Shown in pieces: positions 8,668 through 16,238 of a DNA stretch of 45,195 nucleotides. Both the position numbers and the translations under genes were made by a program. A model generated the notes under the pieces. The model was not told where the DNA came from. It did no database searches and worked only from the letters and a program-made list of their open reading frames with translations. Source of the stretch: Anaerolineales bacterium (lineage in GTDB: Bacteria > Chloroflexota > Anaerolineae > Anaerolineales > Villigracilaceae); NCBI GenBank assembly GCA_014860805.1, contig JACZJB010000006.1:1-45195 (forward strand). Reading direction: 5' to 3'. Position 1 is the stretch's first letter, and every line of letters starts with the position of its first letter.

Positions 8668-9538
8668 ATTCTACCGTCTGCGTTCTGGATGAACGAACAA
8701 ACAATCCAACAACAAGATCAAAGACAGCTTTAAAAGGCACGAATAACCAGTCTACAAATTCATTGATGATGCCAATCCCTTGTGCAAGCCAAGTTAACAC
8801 AAAGCGAAACTTTTGCAGAAACGGAATGTGTGCGTATGCCAGGGCAAGCAAGATGGTTAATATTGAAATTCCAAAACGTGCCAGGTCTGATATTTCGACA
8901 TGCCAGACCTGGTCGAGGATTAACTCTACGCCAATGTTCAACACGAGAATGTACGCAGCCTGCTTCAAGATCGGTTCGCGTTCCACGGCATAGCTAAAAA
9001 CTCCGGCAGCAAAACGCATTGTTAGAATGCCAATGCCAACTCCCAACAATACCACCCATATCTGCTCAGACAGGGAAACAGCCGCAACAACATTATCAAT
9101 GCTGAAGACAAGATCCATAGTCTCAACAGTCAGCACGGTTGCCCAAAACGAACGCACCTTGATCGGTTCAATGATCCCATCATCATCGCCGCTGCCAGCC
9201 ATATCTTCCAAATTGTCAAATGCGAGGTGGATCAAATAAACTGCGCCGATCAACTTGATCCAGGAGTTGTGAATGAGGAAGCTTGTAAAAAACAACATTG
9301 CCCCGCGGCCAACATAAGCTCCCAATAATCCCACGCGCAAGGCTGCCAATCTTTGAAAACCAAGAAAGGGATGCAGGATCTTTCCAAGCTTTTCCAGCCT
9401 GCCTGGCCATGGTACTTCCTGATTATCAGGAAGAGGAGACACCAACGCCCCAATCACCGCCGCATTATCGATGGATAATATCCCTTCCAAAAAGATCAGC
9501 TGCAAAATAATTACAACAATCGGCCAATACTCGTTCAT
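8666..9538 (-). CDS. TerC/Alx/YkoY-family integral membrane protein, probable metal (Mn2+) exporter
   Basis: A 290-aa polytopic protein of the TerC superfamily. Both signature segments are visible: an N-terminal FLEGILSIDNAAVIGALV and a second ETMDLVFSIDNVVAAV, the two SIDN motifs whose acidic and Asn residues line the metal path. Eight or so membrane helices surround an acidic loop (GSGDDDGIIE). Family members linked to yybP-ykoY RNAs export Mn2+, some while loading secreted enzymes; that role here is inference. The start is ATG 9538, preferred because GGAG sits 6-7 nt upstream; a GTG four codons earlier overlaps that site. It is transcribed alone from a TTGACA/TACACT promoter through a structured leader. 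Confidence 0.9.
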   Translation of the reverse strand: MNEYWPIVVIILQLIFLEGILSIDNAAVIGALVSPLPDNQEVPWPGRLEKLGKILHPFLGFQRLAALRVGLLGAYVGRGAMLFFTSFLIHNSWIKLIGAVYLIHLAFDNLEDMAGSGDDDGIIEPIKVRSFWATVLTVETMDLVFSIDNVVAAVSLSEQIWVVLLGVGIGILTMRFAAGVFSYAVEREPILKQAAYILVLNIGVELILDQVWHVEISDLARFGISILTILLALAYAHIPFLQKFRFVLTWLAQGIGIINEFVDWLFVPFKAVFDLVVGLFVRSSRTQTVE

Positions 9539-9600
9539 GTATTTCTCCACAACAGGGTTTTTGAATTTAATTCCACACTCATTTCAAATGAGTTTTGCCG

Positions 9601-9703
9601 AACAAATAAGGCCACCACGCATCCGTGGTGGCCCGAGTATCGATGAATGTTTCATGTGGGGGTTATATATTCCAATGAAAACATAGGCGGCTGCGCCTCG
9701 AAC
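9601..9703 (-). promoter_or_regulatory. Structured 5' leader of the TerC gene, candidate riboswitch of unassigned or diverged class
   Basis: The predicted transcript (start about 9703) contains three elements. First is a short GGCG-CAGC-CGCC hairpin (9697-9686). Second is a longer arm, ATGTTTTCAT (9684-9675) pairing with ATGAAACAT (9655-9647), whose loop ends in a C-run. Third is the hairpin GGCCACCACG-GATG-CGTGGTGGCC (9633-9610), followed by TTATTTGTT. A CGAG/CTCG pairing (9700-9697 with 9637-9634) could close a junction. The canonical yybP-ykoY GGGGAGTAGC is absent; the aligned stretch reads GAGGCGCAGCC. The terminator loop region is nearly identical to that of the ATPase riboswitch, suggesting common ancestry. 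Confidence 0.6.
9610..9633 (-). terminator. Attenuator-like hairpin in the TerC leader
   Basis: A perfect 10-bp GC-rich stem, GGCCACCACG / CGTGGTGGCC, with a 4-nt GATG loop, followed on the minus strand by TTATTTGTT. It lies 72 nt before the TerC start, so it probably acts as a conditional terminator and not as an end-of-operon signal. Confidence 0.7.
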
Positions 9704-9709
9704 GTTTTT

Positions 9710-9738
9710 AGTGTATCCACATGCAAATGGATTGTCAA
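9710..9738 (-). promoter_or_regulatory. Sigma70-type promoter of the TerC leader
   Basis: On the minus strand TTGACA (9738-9733), a 17-nt spacer and TACACT (9715-9710). Both hexamers are identical to those of the ATPase leader promoter. Confidence 0.78.
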
Positions 9739-9760
9739 GCAAACGAACTTGAAGCGTTAA

Positions 9761-11737
9761 TCACTGCTTAATAGAATATAGCTTAAAGTACTCATTTGTG
9801 GCTTCCAACTCTAGAAAGGGCAAAATTGGGTCAAATTGTTCTGAAAATTGTTGGTAGGTCGGATATTTATAAAGGAGGATATGGGTGTACCCTTTCGATT
9901 TCCAATCATTCAGGATCGCATCCACATTTCCGTACAGGAAGTAATCGTGCGCAAGATTGTTGTTGATCGGGTCCGGTTGAGCTTTGCGAGGCATATTGTA
10001 ACTACGCGGTTCAAACATGAAATACACAAATGCATCGGGCGGTGTCGAGTCCACCAGTTCAAGAGCGGATGAATAACGGGGCTGCACCCGCTGAAAGTAG
10101 GACTGTCGCGATTCCATCCCAAGGGCATATTGCAAAGGTCTACGGACTATCAGGCTCAAGGTATTGTCGAGCAAGGTCATTGTAATGATGAAGCCAATGA
10201 TCACAGTATAGATAAAACTCATTCGAAAGCGCGGCAGGTCCAATTTGGACAGAAGCGTGATGCCAAATCCAATGGGAATGGAGAGAGAGAGAAGGCCAGG
10301 CCAGAGTAGACGCGACTGCCAAAGGGATATCGTTTGAGTAACACCTAAAGTCCAGAACAGATAATTGAGCAGGGCAAATTCACCAAATATAAAAAAGGCT
10401 TTTCGCGCAGACTCGGAGGCGGAACGATTTTTCCAGAGTGCCCAAACTGCAAGCGGGAGGAACAGGAGAAATAATACGCCGATGCGTCCATCAAAATAAT
10501 TTTGGTCGCGATGACCGAGCGTGATGTTGAACGGCAACAGAACAAGTTCAATGGGATTCCATCCAATACCTGTACCACTGCCCGCATACCATTCTGCTTG
10601 AAATACGTCCCAGTAGCGTCCGCCGAATACAAACGGGTAGAAGGGATTTCCCATGACAACCCAGTTGCGAATGTACCAAGGGGACGCCGTCAGAACAGCT
10701 GTCAACGAAAAGGATATTATCGAGACAATGCCTGCATAGAAATTTTTTCCCCATAAAAAGAACAATGCAACACAAAAAATCGGCACAATAAAACTTGTAT
10801 ACTTGATACCCATTGCCATTCCAGCAAACAAGCCGCTGATAATGCTCCATCTATTATTTGTGCCATTTGATTTCCAAACAGCATAGAGAGCAGCGAGCCC
10901 AAAAAATGCAAGCGCAATATCTGTATATGCCCACGACGAAAGCCAGGGAAGGGACGGCATAGAGATTAGAACAGCCAGAGACCACCATGCTATTTTGCTC
11001 CCAGATATTGCGTACGCCCATTCCCACACCAGCCCAAACATGAGCAGCGAAAATGTCCAATGGATTAATTGTGCTGTACTCTCGGCACCGAGACCGAGAG
11101 CCCAAATAAAATTCCCTTCCATCAAGCCTGGAAACCAGAATTGAAGAATATTATATGGAATTATCCGTTGATCAGCCAACAGTCTTTCAGGCAGGGCAAG
11201 ATGATAGAACAATCCATCGAACCCTTCGGCTGGAGGCAGGAGAGCAAAGATGAAACCAATGATTAAGGTTGCTGCAATAGCGGGCGGAAGCCATGCAGGA
11301 ATATCACTTTGTGTATCTCGAAATGAAATTAAAAACGAGCGTAAACAACTCCATAACGTGATATGAAGCTGTGAGATAAAGACCCAACCCAATATGGCAA
11401 AAAGAATGGCAAGTAAAATGAGCGGTTTTGCAACACCCATTGCCCCCAATCCATAGCCGAGCAGACCAAATACGCCAAGGCCAAGCCCCGTCCCAAGGAG
11501 TATCTGTTCATGGGGATTGACGAACAATTGCATCTGCTTGAATAAAAAAGACCCCAACGCTGCAGAGTTCACGATCAGGATGATAGCCAATGCAACGGCC
11601 CACAGCGTTGCCATAGTTCCACTAATCACTTGAAGAAACAAGGGACGCTGTGTGATATAAAATGCAGATAAAATGAACGCGCTCCAAATCAGAAACACTG
11701 CTGCGTATGTGATTTTTCCGATAGTTTCTTTACCCAT
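9761..11737 (-). CDS. Polytopic GT-C-type membrane glycosyltransferase-like protein
   Basis: A 658-aa protein with about 12 or more membrane helices and a soluble C-terminal tail (about 540-658). The first large loop holds EGFDGLFYHLALPERLL, the acidic extracytoplasmic position typical of lipid-linked-sugar GT-C enzymes (PMT/ArnT-like fold). The stretch ASPWYIRNWVVMGNPFYPF recurs in that superfamily. Such enzymes transfer sugars from polyprenyl-phosphate donors on the outer face of the membrane; donor and acceptor are unknown. The start is placed at ATG 11737 (MGKETIG), ahead of the first helix; a further 33 upstream codons are open but their sequence is not membrane-like. No strong ribosome site is seen. 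TATAAT about 10 nt upstream could be a -10, implying a very short leader. Confidence 0.7.
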   Translation of the reverse strand: MGKETIGKITYAAVFLIWSAFILSAFYITQRPLFLQVISGTMATLWAVALAIILIVNSAALGSFLFKQMQLFVNPHEQILLGTGLGLGVFGLLGYGLGAMGVAKPLILLAILFAILGWVFISQLHITLWSCLRSFLISFRDTQSDIPAWLPPAIAATLIIGFIFALLPPAEGFDGLFYHLALPERLLADQRIIPYNILQFWFPGLMEGNFIWALGLGAESTAQLIHWTFSLLMFGLVWEWAYAISGSKIAWWSLAVLISMPSLPWLSSWAYTDIALAFFGLAALYAVWKSNGTNNRWSIISGLFAGMAMGIKYTSFIVPIFCVALFFLWGKNFYAGIVSIISFSLTAVLTASPWYIRNWVVMGNPFYPFVFGGRYWDVFQAEWYAGSGTGIGWNPIELVLLPFNITLGHRDQNYFDGRIGVLFLLFLPLAVWALWKNRSASESARKAFFIFGEFALLNYLFWTLGVTQTISLWQSRLLWPGLLSLSIPIGFGITLLSKLDLPRFRMSFIYTVIIGFIITMTLLDNTLSLIVRRPLQYALGMESRQSYFQRVQPRYSSALELVDSTPPDAFVYFMFEPRSYNMPRKAQPDPINNNLAHDYFLYGNVDAILNDWKSKGYTHILLYKYPTYQQFSEQFDPILPFLELEATNEYFKLYSIKQ

Positions 11738-11839
11738 AAATAGTATTATAAAAGAAGTTATGCGAAATATATAGAACTCGCTAATAATTACGAACTGGTC
11801 ACTAAACAAAATTGCCTGGATGCGATTACAATTCACGCC

Positions 11840-12448
11840 ATGTCCAAATTCAAACCGCCAATTATTTATTTCTTCATCACAGTCATTGCCATCGCAATGC
11901 TGACTCTTCTTGGTCCCGAGGAGAAATCACTAGGCGCCAATGTGCGCATCGTCTACCTGCATGGAGCCTGGGTGCTGACTGCCGAAATTGCTTTCTTCGC
12001 CGCGGCGCTTGCCGGACTTTTAGGTTTGCTCCTGCGTAAGGACATTTTCCACACCTGGTCTGCCGCGCTCGGCCGTACGGGTATCATCTTCTGGATCACC
12101 TACCTTCCACTTTCATTATTTGCCATGCAAAGCAATTGGAACGGGCTCTTCCTCGCTGAGCCGCGATTCCGACTCGCCATGATATTTGCAATAACGGGTG
12201 TTTTGCTTCAAATCGGCTTGTGGATCTTCAATATTTCCTGGCTTACATCGCTGGCAAACATCATCTATATTGTTGTTTTACGAGTGATATTTTCCACCGC
12301 CGAAAACATCATGCACCCGCCTCCATCGCCGATCTTCAACTCAGGGAATTACGTCATCATCGGATTCTTTGTCGGCTTGAATCTGCTGGCTTTGCTCGCC
12401 GCCTATTTTCTGACGCGCTTCTTCATGACCCTTAAATCAAACAACTGA
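11840..12448 (+). CDS. CcmC/CcsA-like multi-helix membrane protein, divergent
   Basis: A 202-aa protein with five or six membrane helices. The segment EKSLGANVRIVYLHGAWV resembles the region of CcmC (haem exporter for cytochrome c maturation) where the MG...RI.Y.H sequence precedes a conserved His. The FAMQSNWNGLFLAEPR loop lies where a WWGTYW-like Trp-rich element would sit but lacks the canonical form. HPPPSPIF forms a second His-containing periplasmic loop. Relation to haem handling is therefore a weak inference; hypothetical membrane protein is the safe call. It heads a plus-strand run with the MFS transporter (8 bp) and methyltransferase. Confidence 0.55.
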   Translation: MSKFKPPIIYFFITVIAIAMLTLLGPEEKSLGANVRIVYLHGAWVLTAEIAFFAAALAGLLGLLLRKDIFHTWSAALGRTGIIFWITYLPLSLFAMQSNWNGLFLAEPRFRLAMIFAITGVLLQIGLWIFNISWLTSLANIIYIVVLRVIFSTAENIMHPPPSPIFNSGNYVIIGFFVGLNLLALLAAYFLTRFFMTLKSNN

Positions 12449-12456
12449 CAATTCCC

Positions 12457-13605
12457 TTGCGAATCCGCTATCAACTTATCATCTTCATGTTCCTTCGCAC
12501 CATCCTGAATACCGCCCACAGGATGGTGTATCCATTTTTATCAGTTTTCGCGCGCGGCCTTGGCGTGGATATTTCCACCATGTCTCTGCTGATGACCGCA
12601 CGCTCCCTGCTTGGAACAACAAGTCCGCTCTTTGCGCCTCTTGCCGACCGCCGTGGACGCAAATTCGGCATGCTGGTTGGTATTTCCGTTTTCACTCTTG
12701 GAGTTGGTCTGGTTGCGATATACCCATCCATCTGGACTCTTGCCGCCGCTCTGCTGCTTGGAATGGTTGGAAAATATATGTTTGACCCCGCCATGCAAGC
12801 CTACTTTGGAGACCGCATTCCATACGAACAACGCGGTACAGCTTTGGCCGTCACCGAAGTTGCCTGGTCAATGGCATTCATCGCAGGCGTTCCTGCTGTT
12901 GGTTTTTTGATCAACAGCTTCGGGTGGTCTGCACCGTTCCCGATCTTTACTGCCCTAGGTGCTCTAATTCTCCTTATCGTTTGGCGGATGGTTCCGAGCG
13001 AAGACCCGCACCATGAACCCGCAGCCAATTCTCGTGACGGCTATCGCGCCGTGTTCACTTCCATCCCTGCGCTGGCTGGAATTTCCATTGCTTTGTGGGC
13101 CAGCGCCGCAAACGAAGTGGTCAATATCATCTTCGGCGTCTGGCTCGAAGATTCCTTTGGATTGAAGATTATTGCCCTCGCAGGTGCCTCGGCTGTGATC
13201 GGCATCTCTGAATTAAGCGGGGAGGGATTGGTTGCCCTCACCACGGACAGACTGGGAAAGCCGCTCGCTCTTACCATTGGGCTGGTCGGCAATGCCCTGG
13301 CCTCGATCCTACTCCCGTTCATTGGGCAAACGCAAACAGGTGCTTTGGTTGGCTTGTTCTTGTTTTACATCACCTTTGAATATGTGATGGTCAGCCACAT
13401 CCCGCTAATGACAGAACTCGTCCCTTCTGCGCGGGCAACCATGTTATCCATGAACGTCACTGGCCATGCGATAGGACGGGCACTCGGCGCATTTCTCGCT
13501 GCTTTTATCTATCAGCAATTCGGCTTTCTTTTCGTAGCGCTGACAGCCGTTCTGCTCAACCTGGCAGGGCTTTTGGCATTGCGGAGAATGCAAAAGGGGA
13601 AGTAA
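12457..13605 (+). CDS. Major facilitator superfamily transporter
   Basis: A 382-aa protein with 12 predicted membrane helices in two six-helix halves. The loop between helices 2 and 3 carries PLADRRGRKFG, the MFS motif A (G-x-L-x-D-R-x-G-R-K/R), and a diverged copy (TDRLGKPLAL) lies at the same place in the second half. The substrate is unknown; drug or metabolite efflux antiporters of this size are the usual matches. The start used is TTG 12457, 8 bp after the previous gene; ATG 12487 is an alternative. The stop overlaps the next ATG by one base, so it is probably coupled to the methyltransferase. Confidence 0.85.
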   Translation: MRIRYQLIIFMFLRTILNTAHRMVYPFLSVFARGLGVDISTMSLLMTARSLLGTTSPLFAPLADRRGRKFGMLVGISVFTLGVGLVAIYPSIWTLAAALLLGMVGKYMFDPAMQAYFGDRIPYEQRGTALAVTEVAWSMAFIAGVPAVGFLINSFGWSAPFPIFTALGALILLIVWRMVPSEDPHHEPAANSRDGYRAVFTSIPALAGISIALWASAANEVVNIIFGVWLEDSFGLKIIALAGASAVIGISELSGEGLVALTTDRLGKPLALTIGLVGNALASILLPFIGQTQTGALVGLFLFYITFEYVMVSHIPLMTELVPSARATMLSMNVTGHAIGRALGAFLAAFIYQQFGFLFVALTAVLLNLAGLLALRRMQKGK

Positions 13606-14120
13606 TGCAGATTCTTTTCGGCGCTCTTGCAGTATTTATCATTATGATTGCCCTGCTGTGGGTTTTGGTTCCTGCAATTTATGGGTTGCCGCCTGTTTCC
13701 TCACGTGATGAGCGTATCCGCAGGGCGCTGGAATTGGCAAATCCGCGGGCAGGAGAGACGCTCTACGATCTCGGTTCTGGTCATGGGAGGGTATTGATCA
13801 TGGCGGCAAAGGAATTTGGTTTAAACGCTGTGGGAATCGAAGCCGGACCTGTGCAATGCGCTGTCAGTTGGATAAATGCTCTTAGAAACGGTGTCAGTTC
13901 CAACGTTCATGTTGAGGCGGGAAATTTCTACAAATCTAATTTGAAAGACGCAGATATCGTCTTCGCATATCTCACATCTGACCACGGAAACCGTCTTCAG
14001 GAAAAATTAGGCAGAGAATTGAAACCCGGCGCTCGTGTGGTAACTGTTTCTTTTGAATTACCCGGCTGGAACATTGATTTTTTCGACCGCGAGCAGTTGA
14101 TCTATTTGTACAAAAAATAA
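13605..14120 (+). CDS. Membrane-anchored SAM-dependent methyltransferase
   Basis: A 171-aa class I methyltransferase with one N-terminal membrane helix (residues 1-28). SAM motif I is LYDLGSGHGRVLI, preceded by a positively charged RDERIRRALELA. GIEAGPVQ is motif II, and ADIVFAYLTSD lies at motif IV. The small size, N-terminal anchor and LGSGHGR motif resemble FAM173-like lysine methyltransferases and their bacterial relatives; the substrate is not known. Its ATG overlaps the MFS stop (TAATG). A perfect terminator starts within its last codons. Confidence 0.75.
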   Translation: MQILFGALAVFIIMIALLWVLVPAIYGLPPVSSRDERIRRALELANPRAGETLYDLGSGHGRVLIMAAKEFGLNAVGIEAGPVQCAVSWINALRNGVSSNVHVEAGNFYKSNLKDADIVFAYLTSDHGNRLQEKLGRELKPGARVVTVSFELPGWNIDFFDREQLIYLYKK

Positions 14121-14150
14121 AAAGCCCCGTCGTACGACGGGGCTTTTTAT
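14117..14150. terminator. Bidirectional terminator between the methyltransferase and pilin genes
   Basis: The stretch 14117-14150 is a perfect 34-bp palindrome of the form ATAAAAAGCCCCGTCG-TA-CGACGGGGCTTTTTAT. It closes the methyltransferase gene on plus and the first Flp pilin gene on minus. Confidence 0.92.
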
Positions 14151-14167
14151 AAGCGATTGGCGGGAAA

Positions 14168-14323
14168 TTACACGCCGGACAGGCTGGAGTTGATTTCGCT
14201 GAAGACGTTACCGATGATTGGGCCAAGAACCATCAAAGCCGCAATAACAACGATAGCTACCAAAACAAGAATCAGCGCGTACTCAACAAGACCCTGGCCT
14301 TTTTCTTTGGGGGAAAATAACAT
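14168..14323 (-). CDS. Flp-family type IVb pilin, copy 1 (51 aa)
   Basis: A complete small pilin. The short basic leader MLFSPKEKG precedes QGLVEYALILVLVAIVV, the Flp signature with the conserved Glu (+5) and Tyr (+6) and cleavage expected at the Gly before Gln. The hydrophobic stretch is the pilin helix. Mature protein would be polymerised by a Tad/Flp secretion system, but no tad genes are in the window. The start is ATG 14323, with AAAGGAG upstream. It differs from copy 2 only at the last two residues (GV instead of SF). A -35-like TTGCAT and -10 TAAAAT with 16-nt spacing lie upstream on minus at 14387-14410. Confidence 0.88.
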   Translation of the reverse strand: MLFSPKEKGQGLVEYALILVLVAIVVIAALMVLGPIIGNVFSEINSSLSGV

Positions 14324-14388
14324 TTTGAAATTTCTCCTTTCTTTTGAATTTCACAGGAAGGCCTCCAGTGATTGTCTTTATTTTACAT
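14177..14388. repeat. Tandem duplication unit 1 (pilin gene plus leader)
   Basis: About 212 bp covering pilin copy 1 and its untranslated leader, repeated at 14535-14745 with only scattered substitutions. The conservation extends through the leader to TACAT, past the coding region. Confidence 0.9.
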
Positions 14389-14466
14389 CTCTCGTAAAAA
14401 AATGCAAGTGTGTCAAGGGCATTTTCCCTAACAGTTATGTTAGCCTTTCAGAAAAGAAAGTTATTA

Positions 14467-14504
14467 AAAAATATCGTGAACAAAAAAATGTTCACGATAT
14501 TTTT
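14467..14504 (-). terminator. Terminator of Flp pilin copy 2
   Basis: A 15-bp perfect stem, AAAAATATCGTGAAC (14467-14481) with GTTCACGATATTTTT (14490-14504), loop of 8 A/T bases. It lies 21 bp after the copy 2 stop, so each pilin has its own transcription unit. Confidence 0.88.
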
Positions 14505-14525
14505 GATCGAAACTACAGTGTAAGC

Positions 14526-14681
14526 TTAGAAGCTGGACAGGCTGGAGTTGATTTCGCTGAAGACGTTACCGATGATTGGTCCGAGAACCATCAAAGCTGC
14601 AATAACAACGATAGCTACCAAAACAAGAATCAGCGCGTACTCAACAAGACCCTGGCCTTTTTCCTTGGGTGAAAATAACAT
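14526..14681 (-). CDS. Flp-family type IVb pilin, copy 2 (51 aa)
   Basis: Nearly identical to copy 1, with the same MLFSPKEKG leader, QGLVEYALILVLVAIVVIAALMV core split over the cleavage site, and a short C-terminal tail ending SSF. The start is ATG 14681, with AAAGGAG 9 nt upstream; a GTG ten codons earlier would lengthen the prepeptide and overlap the ribosome site, so it is less likely. A promoter with -35 TTGCCA (14764-14759) and -10 TACAAT (14742-14737), spacer 16, lies upstream. The copies arose by recent tandem duplication, since the leader DNA is also conserved. Confidence 0.9.
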   Translation of the reverse strand: MLFSPKEKGQGLVEYALILVLVAIVVIAALMVLGPIIGNVFSEINSSLSSF

Positions 14682-14745
14682 GGGAAATTTCTCCTTTCTT
14701 TTGAATTTCACAGGAAGGCCTCCTGTGATTGCTTTTATTGTACAT
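14535..14745. repeat. Tandem duplication unit 2 (pilin gene plus leader)
   Basis: Second copy of the unit at 14177-14388, same orientation. The 146 bp between the units is unique and holds the copy 2 terminator and the copy 1 promoter. Confidence 0.9.
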
Positions 14746-14764
14746 TAAATATTGGTTTTGGCAA
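14737..14764 (-). promoter_or_regulatory. Promoter of Flp pilin copy 2
   Basis: On the minus strand TTGCCA (14764-14759), 16-nt spacer, TACAAT (14742-14737). It lies just outside the duplicated unit, so the two pilin copies have different -35 regions. Confidence 0.6.
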
Positions 14765-14944
14765 AAGAATCAAGGTTTTTTTATTTTACATTTATGTTAG
14801 GTTCTAAGGGAAAATTAAGGCGGGTTTTCGACAAAAATGAGCAACAACCGTCTGATAGTGGTATATCCCAAATATAAACACCCTATTCACTCGTTTCTGT
14901 GGTTAAATTACAAGGTCAGGCAATCATGAATATACGGTGAAATC

Positions 14945-16219
14945 ATGCTTATACATTCTGCTTCCCAGCTTCTTACCCTTGCAGGCGGACCGCAACGCGG
15001 AAAAGCGCTTGGCACGCTTGGAATTATTGAAAACGGCGCCATTGTGATTCGCGATGAAAAGATCATCGCAATCGGCACCACAGATGAACTAAAGAATGCC
15101 TATCCGGACGAGCCCACCCTTGACGCGAGTCGCTGTGTGCTGATGCCCGGGTTTGTAGACCCCCACACCCATCTGATCTGGGCAGGGGATCGTGCCAATG
15201 AATTCGAGATGAAGATGGGTGGCATGGCTTATCTCGATATTCTCGCGGCAGGCGGAGGAATTATTTCCACTGTCAAAGCCACGCGCACAGCCAGCATGGA
15301 GACTCTCATTGCACAGACCCGTCCGCGTTTGCTGCGTATGTTTGCCCATGGCACAACTACTGCCGAGGCAAAGACCGGGTACGGCTTGCAAACTTCCACA
15401 GAACTGCGCCTGTTAAAAGCCTTGCTTGCGCTGGACGATGAAAGTCCGCTTGATCTGGTCATCACCTTCCTTGGCGCACATGCCATTGCCCCTGAATTCA
15501 AGGATAACCCGCAGGGCTACACCGATGAAGTAGCCAACACCATGCTGCCCGTGCTAAAAGAATGGTGGGAGACTCACGCACCGCGGCTGCCCCTGCCCTT
15601 TGTGGATGTTTTCTGCGAAACCAAAGCTTTCACCCTCGAACAATCGCGTCAAATTTTGACGAAGGCTGGGTCGCTGGGATTCCCGCTCAAGATCCACGCT
15701 GACGAATTTGACAACCTTGGCGGCGCTGCCCTTGCCGCAGAGCTGGGCGCAGCGTCAGCAGACCATCTCGTTGTCACTTCGGATGCAGATATCGCCGCCC
15801 TCGGAAAATCGGATACGGTTGCCGTATCACTGCCCTGCACGCCGTTCGGGCTTGCGGAGTGTCATTACACCCCCGCCAAGAAATTGCTTGAAGCGGATGC
15901 CATTCTTGCTCTTGCCACGGACTGCAACCCCGGCACGACATGGAACGAATCCATGCAATTTGCGATTGCGCTTGCCTGCCGTTCCATGGGGCTGACCCCA
16001 GCCCAGGCCATAGCGGCATCTACTATCAATTCAGCGCACGCAATTCGCAGGTCCGATAAGATCGGCTCTTTGGAAGTCGGCAAGCAGGCGGATATGTTAA
16101 TCCTCTCCGTTTCAGATTATCGCCAGGTGGGGTATCGCTACGGCACGAATCTCGTAAAACAAGTCATCAAACGCGGACAGGTATATTCCGTGGACGTGGG
16201 GTATTATCGAACGGCTTAG
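14945..16219 (+). CDS. hutI: Imidazolonepropionase
   Basis: Hydrolyses 4-imidazolone-5-propanoate to N-formimino-glutamate, the third step of histidine breakdown; cytosolic metalloenzyme. The 424-aa protein has the amidohydrolase metal motif FVDPHTHLIWAGDR (70-83), followed by the HutI-specific EFEMKMGGMAYLDILAAGGG. Further on it has GAHAIAPEF, a KIHADEF metal His and ATDCNPGT near the C-terminus. Length is normal for HutI. The start is ATG 14945, with GGTGA 4 nt upstream. No hutH, hutU or formimidoylglutamase is in the window; the plus-strand neighbours are a diguanylate cyclase and an arginase. The 199 bp upstream (14746-14944) hold no recognised gene. Confidence 0.95.
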   Translation: MLIHSASQLLTLAGGPQRGKALGTLGIIENGAIVIRDEKIIAIGTTDELKNAYPDEPTLDASRCVLMPGFVDPHTHLIWAGDRANEFEMKMGGMAYLDILAAGGGIISTVKATRTASMETLIAQTRPRLLRMFAHGTTTAEAKTGYGLQTSTELRLLKALLALDDESPLDLVITFLGAHAIAPEFKDNPQGYTDEVANTMLPVLKEWWETHAPRLPLPFVDVFCETKAFTLEQSRQILTKAGSLGFPLKIHADEFDNLGGAALAAELGAASADHLVVTSDADIAALGKSDTVAVSLPCTPFGLAECHYTPAKKLLEADAILALATDCNPGTTWNESMQFAIALACRSMGLTPAQAIAASTINSAHAIRRSDKIGSLEVGKQADMLILSVSDYRQVGYRYGTNLVKQVIKRGQVYSVDVGYYRTA

Positions 16220-16238
16220 CTCGTCGGAACGCCTATCG

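Noticed and set aside
14157-14672. 171-codon plus-strand ORF through both pilin units
   Set aside because: It is antisense to the two pilin genes, and its repeated peptide is simply the reverse reading of the duplication.
14177-14745. Possible CRISPR or mobile element from the repeated units
   Set aside because: There are only two units of about 212 bp, each containing a full pilin gene; no short spaced repeats, transposase or terminal inverted repeats.
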